Source of the DNA: Ruminococcus sp.
GTDB taxonomy: Bacteria > Bacillota > Clostridia > Oscillospirales > Ruminococcaceae
NCBI GenBank assembly: GCA_015066865.1
Contig: SVNQ01000001.1
Span: 92,766-156,765 of the forward strand
Reading direction: 5' to 3'
Length of the DNA stretch: 64,000 nt
Part shown: positions 62,598-64,000 of the stretch, piece after piece
Layout of the letters: the number at the start of each line of letters is the position of its first letter
How positions within the stretch are numbered: the first letter of the stretch is position 1
Program-made: the position numbers and the translations under genes
Notes under the pieces: generated by a model
Databases searched by the model: none
What the model saw: only the letters and a program-made list of their open reading frames with translations
What the model was told of the DNA's origin: nothing

Positions 62598-63437
62598 ATG
62601 CATGGATGGGCAGAAAATATTCAGAATGCGGTGCAGTATATTGAGGAACATTTGACAGAGGAGCTGGACATGGAGGAAATCGCTGCGAAGGTGTTTGTTT
62701 CGGAATTTCACTTTCAGCGGATTTTCAGTGCATTGTGCGGTTTCACCGTAGGCGAATATATTCGGATGCGCCGTCTGACACTGGCGGGTGAGGAGCTGTC
62801 ACGTTCGGATGTGAGGGTGATCGACGTTGCCGTGAAATACGGTTACGATTCGCAGGACAGCTTCAGCAGGGCATTCGCCCGATTTCACGGCATTTCTCCA
62901 AAGACTGCAAAAGAACCGGGTGCAGGTTTGAAATCCTTTGCACCTCTGCGAATTAAACTATCATTGGAAGGCGGTATGGTCATGGAGTACAAAATCGTAG
63001 AAAAGGCTGCATTTTCAGTTATGGGCGTGGGACGGCGATTCAGTGCGGATACGTCCTATCAGGAGATCCCAAAGTTCTGGGAGGAGCATTATAAGACGGG
63101 CGGCGGCGAAAAGGTGATGGGCGTGTTCGGCGTCTGCATGGACGGTGATGGAAAGCAGTTTGAATATCTGATTGCCGACAATTACAATCCCTGTCTGGAT
63201 GTTCCGGAGGGATGCGTGACAAGGGAAATTCCTGCCGGTACTTGGGCAGTTTTCCCCTGCAGGGGAGCACTGCCGGATTCTCTCCAGAAGGTCAATACCA
63301 TGATCTGGACGGAGTGGCTGCCAAATTGCAGGGAATACAAACTTGCGGGCAATTACAATATTGAAGCCTATCTCAAAGGCGGTGATAATCCGGAAGATTT
63401 CTATGGTGAGATCTGGGTGCCGGTGGAGAAGATTTAG
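62598..63437 (+). CDS. AraC-family regulator with GyrI-like effector domain
   Basis: A 279-residue transcription factor. Residues 1-105 form the two helix-turn-helix units of AraC/XylS (ENIQNAVQYIEEHLTEELDMEEIAAKVFVSEFHFQRIFS, then VIDVAVKYGYDSQDSFSRAFARFHGISPKTAK). Residues ~125-279 form a GyrI-like (SOUL/RobA-type) small-molecule domain starting MVMEYKIVEKAAFSVMGVGRRFS and ending FYGEIWVPVEK. This layout is seen in multidrug- or solute-sensing regulators such as Rob and BltR-like proteins. The start ATG at 62598 follows GGAGGAGGGAAG. Its target is not evident; the neighbour at 62071 is one candidate. Confidence 0.9.
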   Translation: MHGWAENIQNAVQYIEEHLTEELDMEEIAAKVFVSEFHFQRIFSALCGFTVGEYIRMRRLTLAGEELSRSDVRVIDVAVKYGYDSQDSFSRAFARFHGISPKTAKEPGAGLKSFAPLRIKLSLEGGMVMEYKIVEKAAFSVMGVGRRFSADTSYQEIPKFWEEHYKTGGGEKVMGVFGVCMDGDGKQFEYLIADNYNPCLDVPEGCVTREIPAGTWAVFPCRGALPDSLQKVNTMIWTEWLPNCREYKLAGNYNIEAYLKGGDNPEDFYGEIWVPVEKI

Positions 63438-63483
63438 AGAGAATCACTGAATAATGCAGTGCAAATCCGTGAATGACGAGTTG

Positions 63484-63521
63484 AAAGGCATACTGTCCCG
63501 ATAAGGATGGTATGCCTTTTT
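63484..63521 (+). terminator. Terminator of the AraC-type regulator gene
   Basis: AAGGCATAC/GTATGCCTT stem, extended imperfectly, with a TTTTT run, about 47 bases past the stop. Confidence 0.75.
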
Positions 63522-63543
63522 GCAGAATGCTTTTGTGAAACTC

Positions 63544-63572
63544 TTGACATTTGCATAAAAATCGGATATAAT
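63544..63572 (+). promoter_or_regulatory. Promoter of the PEP carboxykinase gene
   Basis: Perfect TTGACA (63544-63549) and TATAAT (63567-63572) at 17 bases, the strongest promoter match in the window, about 95 bases before the ATG, with a ~90-base untranslated leader. Confidence 0.9.
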
Positions 63573-63666
63573 ATATCATGAGGAATTTTGTAGCTGAAAT
63601 TTACAGTCAAAAAGTTCCATCACCAAAACGGCAGAGAACTGCCGCAAATCAAGGAGGTAAATACCA

Positions 63667-64000
63667 ATGGCACTGACAAATAATCAGAATGTCCTCAAGT
63701 GGGTAGACGAGATGATTGCCCTTTGTAAGCCGGACAAGGTTGTATGGATCGATGGTTCTAAGGAGCAGCTCGATGCGCTCACTAAGGAAGTAACTTCTCT
63801 TCCGGATGGCGATCCGAATAAAATGTATGTACTCAATCAGGATAAGCTTCCGGGCTGCCTGTATCACAGAACAGCAGTCAATGACGTTGCTCGTGTAGAG
63901 GACAGAACCTTCATCTGCACAAAGACACAGCAGGATGCAGGTCCGACCAACTACTGGTGCGATCCGAAGGAAATGTATGCAAAGCTGACTCCCATGTACG
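63667..64000 (+). CDS. pckG: Phosphoenolpyruvate carboxykinase (GTP type), N-terminal part
   Basis: The frame starts with ATG at 63667 behind AAGGAGGTAA and stays open to the right edge; 111 residues are visible. They read NNQNVLKWVDEMIALCKPDKVVWIDGSKEQ, then LPGCLYHRTAVNDVARVEDRTFICT and GPTNYWCDPKEMYAKL, the usual N-terminal pattern of GTP-dependent PEP carboxykinase, which joins PEP and CO2 to oxaloacetate (towards succinate in rumen-type anaerobes) or runs the reverse way. The nucleotide and metal sites lie outside the window. The consensus promoter suggests strong expression. Confidence 0.92.
   Translation, partial: MALTNNQNVLKWVDEMIALCKPDKVVWIDGSKEQLDALTKEVTSLPDGDPNKMYVLNQDKLPGCLYHRTAVNDVARVEDRTFICTKTQQDAGPTNYWCDPKEMYAKLTPMY

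Overview
The window looks like a chromosomal segment of a fibre-degrading, Gram-positive Clostridia member, most probably a Ruminococcus-like Oscillospiraceae. The grounds are the gene orders gdpP-rplI-dnaB and pth-mfd, an RNase J, a GTP-type PEP carboxykinase, many SpoVB/sortase/DegV-type Firmicutes families, strong AGGAGG ribosome binding sites, a cellobiose phosphorylase, a GH5 cellulase remnant, and secreted proteins carrying type I dockerin repeats (parts of a cellulosome-like surface system). I saw no tRNA, rRNA, CRISPR array, transposase or phage genes. Most of the DNA is ordinary core genome with small accessory patches.

Layout. 1-9335: an SCP2-domain protein (cut by the left edge), glycogen synthase, a C_GCAxxG_C_C protein, a small membrane-anchored protein, the nifS-iscU iron-sulfur pair bracketed by palindromic repeats, cytidine deaminase, acetate kinase, tmcAL and a HAD hydrolase. 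9382-18014: homoserine kinase, a YfhO-type membrane protein, a GalM-like epimerase, a DUF5684 membrane protein and cellobiose phosphorylase behind a near-consensus promoter. 18071-28408: an ECF sigma/anti-sigma pair, then a housekeeping series on the minus strand (rnj, gdpP, rplI, dnaB, tilS, ftsH), in which three genes start with TTG. 28409-36968: a plus-strand terminator with no gene in front of it, a degenerate nucleotidyltransferase-phosphohexomutase fusion, a SpoVB-like flippase, a structured leader RNA, and an operon of aminotransferase, unknown gene, trpS, mazG, HU and rqcP.

37199-40720 is the most unusual accessory locus: two tandem paralogous secreted proteins with C-terminal sorting-signal-like ends, a sortase, and a membrane protein with a 15-residue acidic repeat. 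40898-50680 holds acyl carrier protein, aroE-aroK-amidohydrolase-fumarase alpha, and pth-mfd-degV-HAD. 50905-64000 contains an N-terminal-dockerin protein, a cytidylate-kinase-like protein, a frameshifted GH5 cellulase, a CPBP protease, a Nudix hydrolase, DUF421/DUF4363, dus, two BspA-like leucine-rich-repeat proteins with identical C-terminal dockerins, an unknown gene, an AraC-type regulator and the start of pckG.

How it fits together (inference): extracellular cellulose breakdown by dockerin-borne enzymes gives cellobiose, which cellobiose phosphorylase splits without spending ATP. The sugar phosphate enters glycolysis or glycogen (glgA), acetate kinase recovers ATP at the end, and PEP carboxykinase handles the C4 branch. 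The sortase locus and the LRR-dockerin proteins would contribute surface attachment. No experimental result is implied; family assignments rest on motifs read from the translations.
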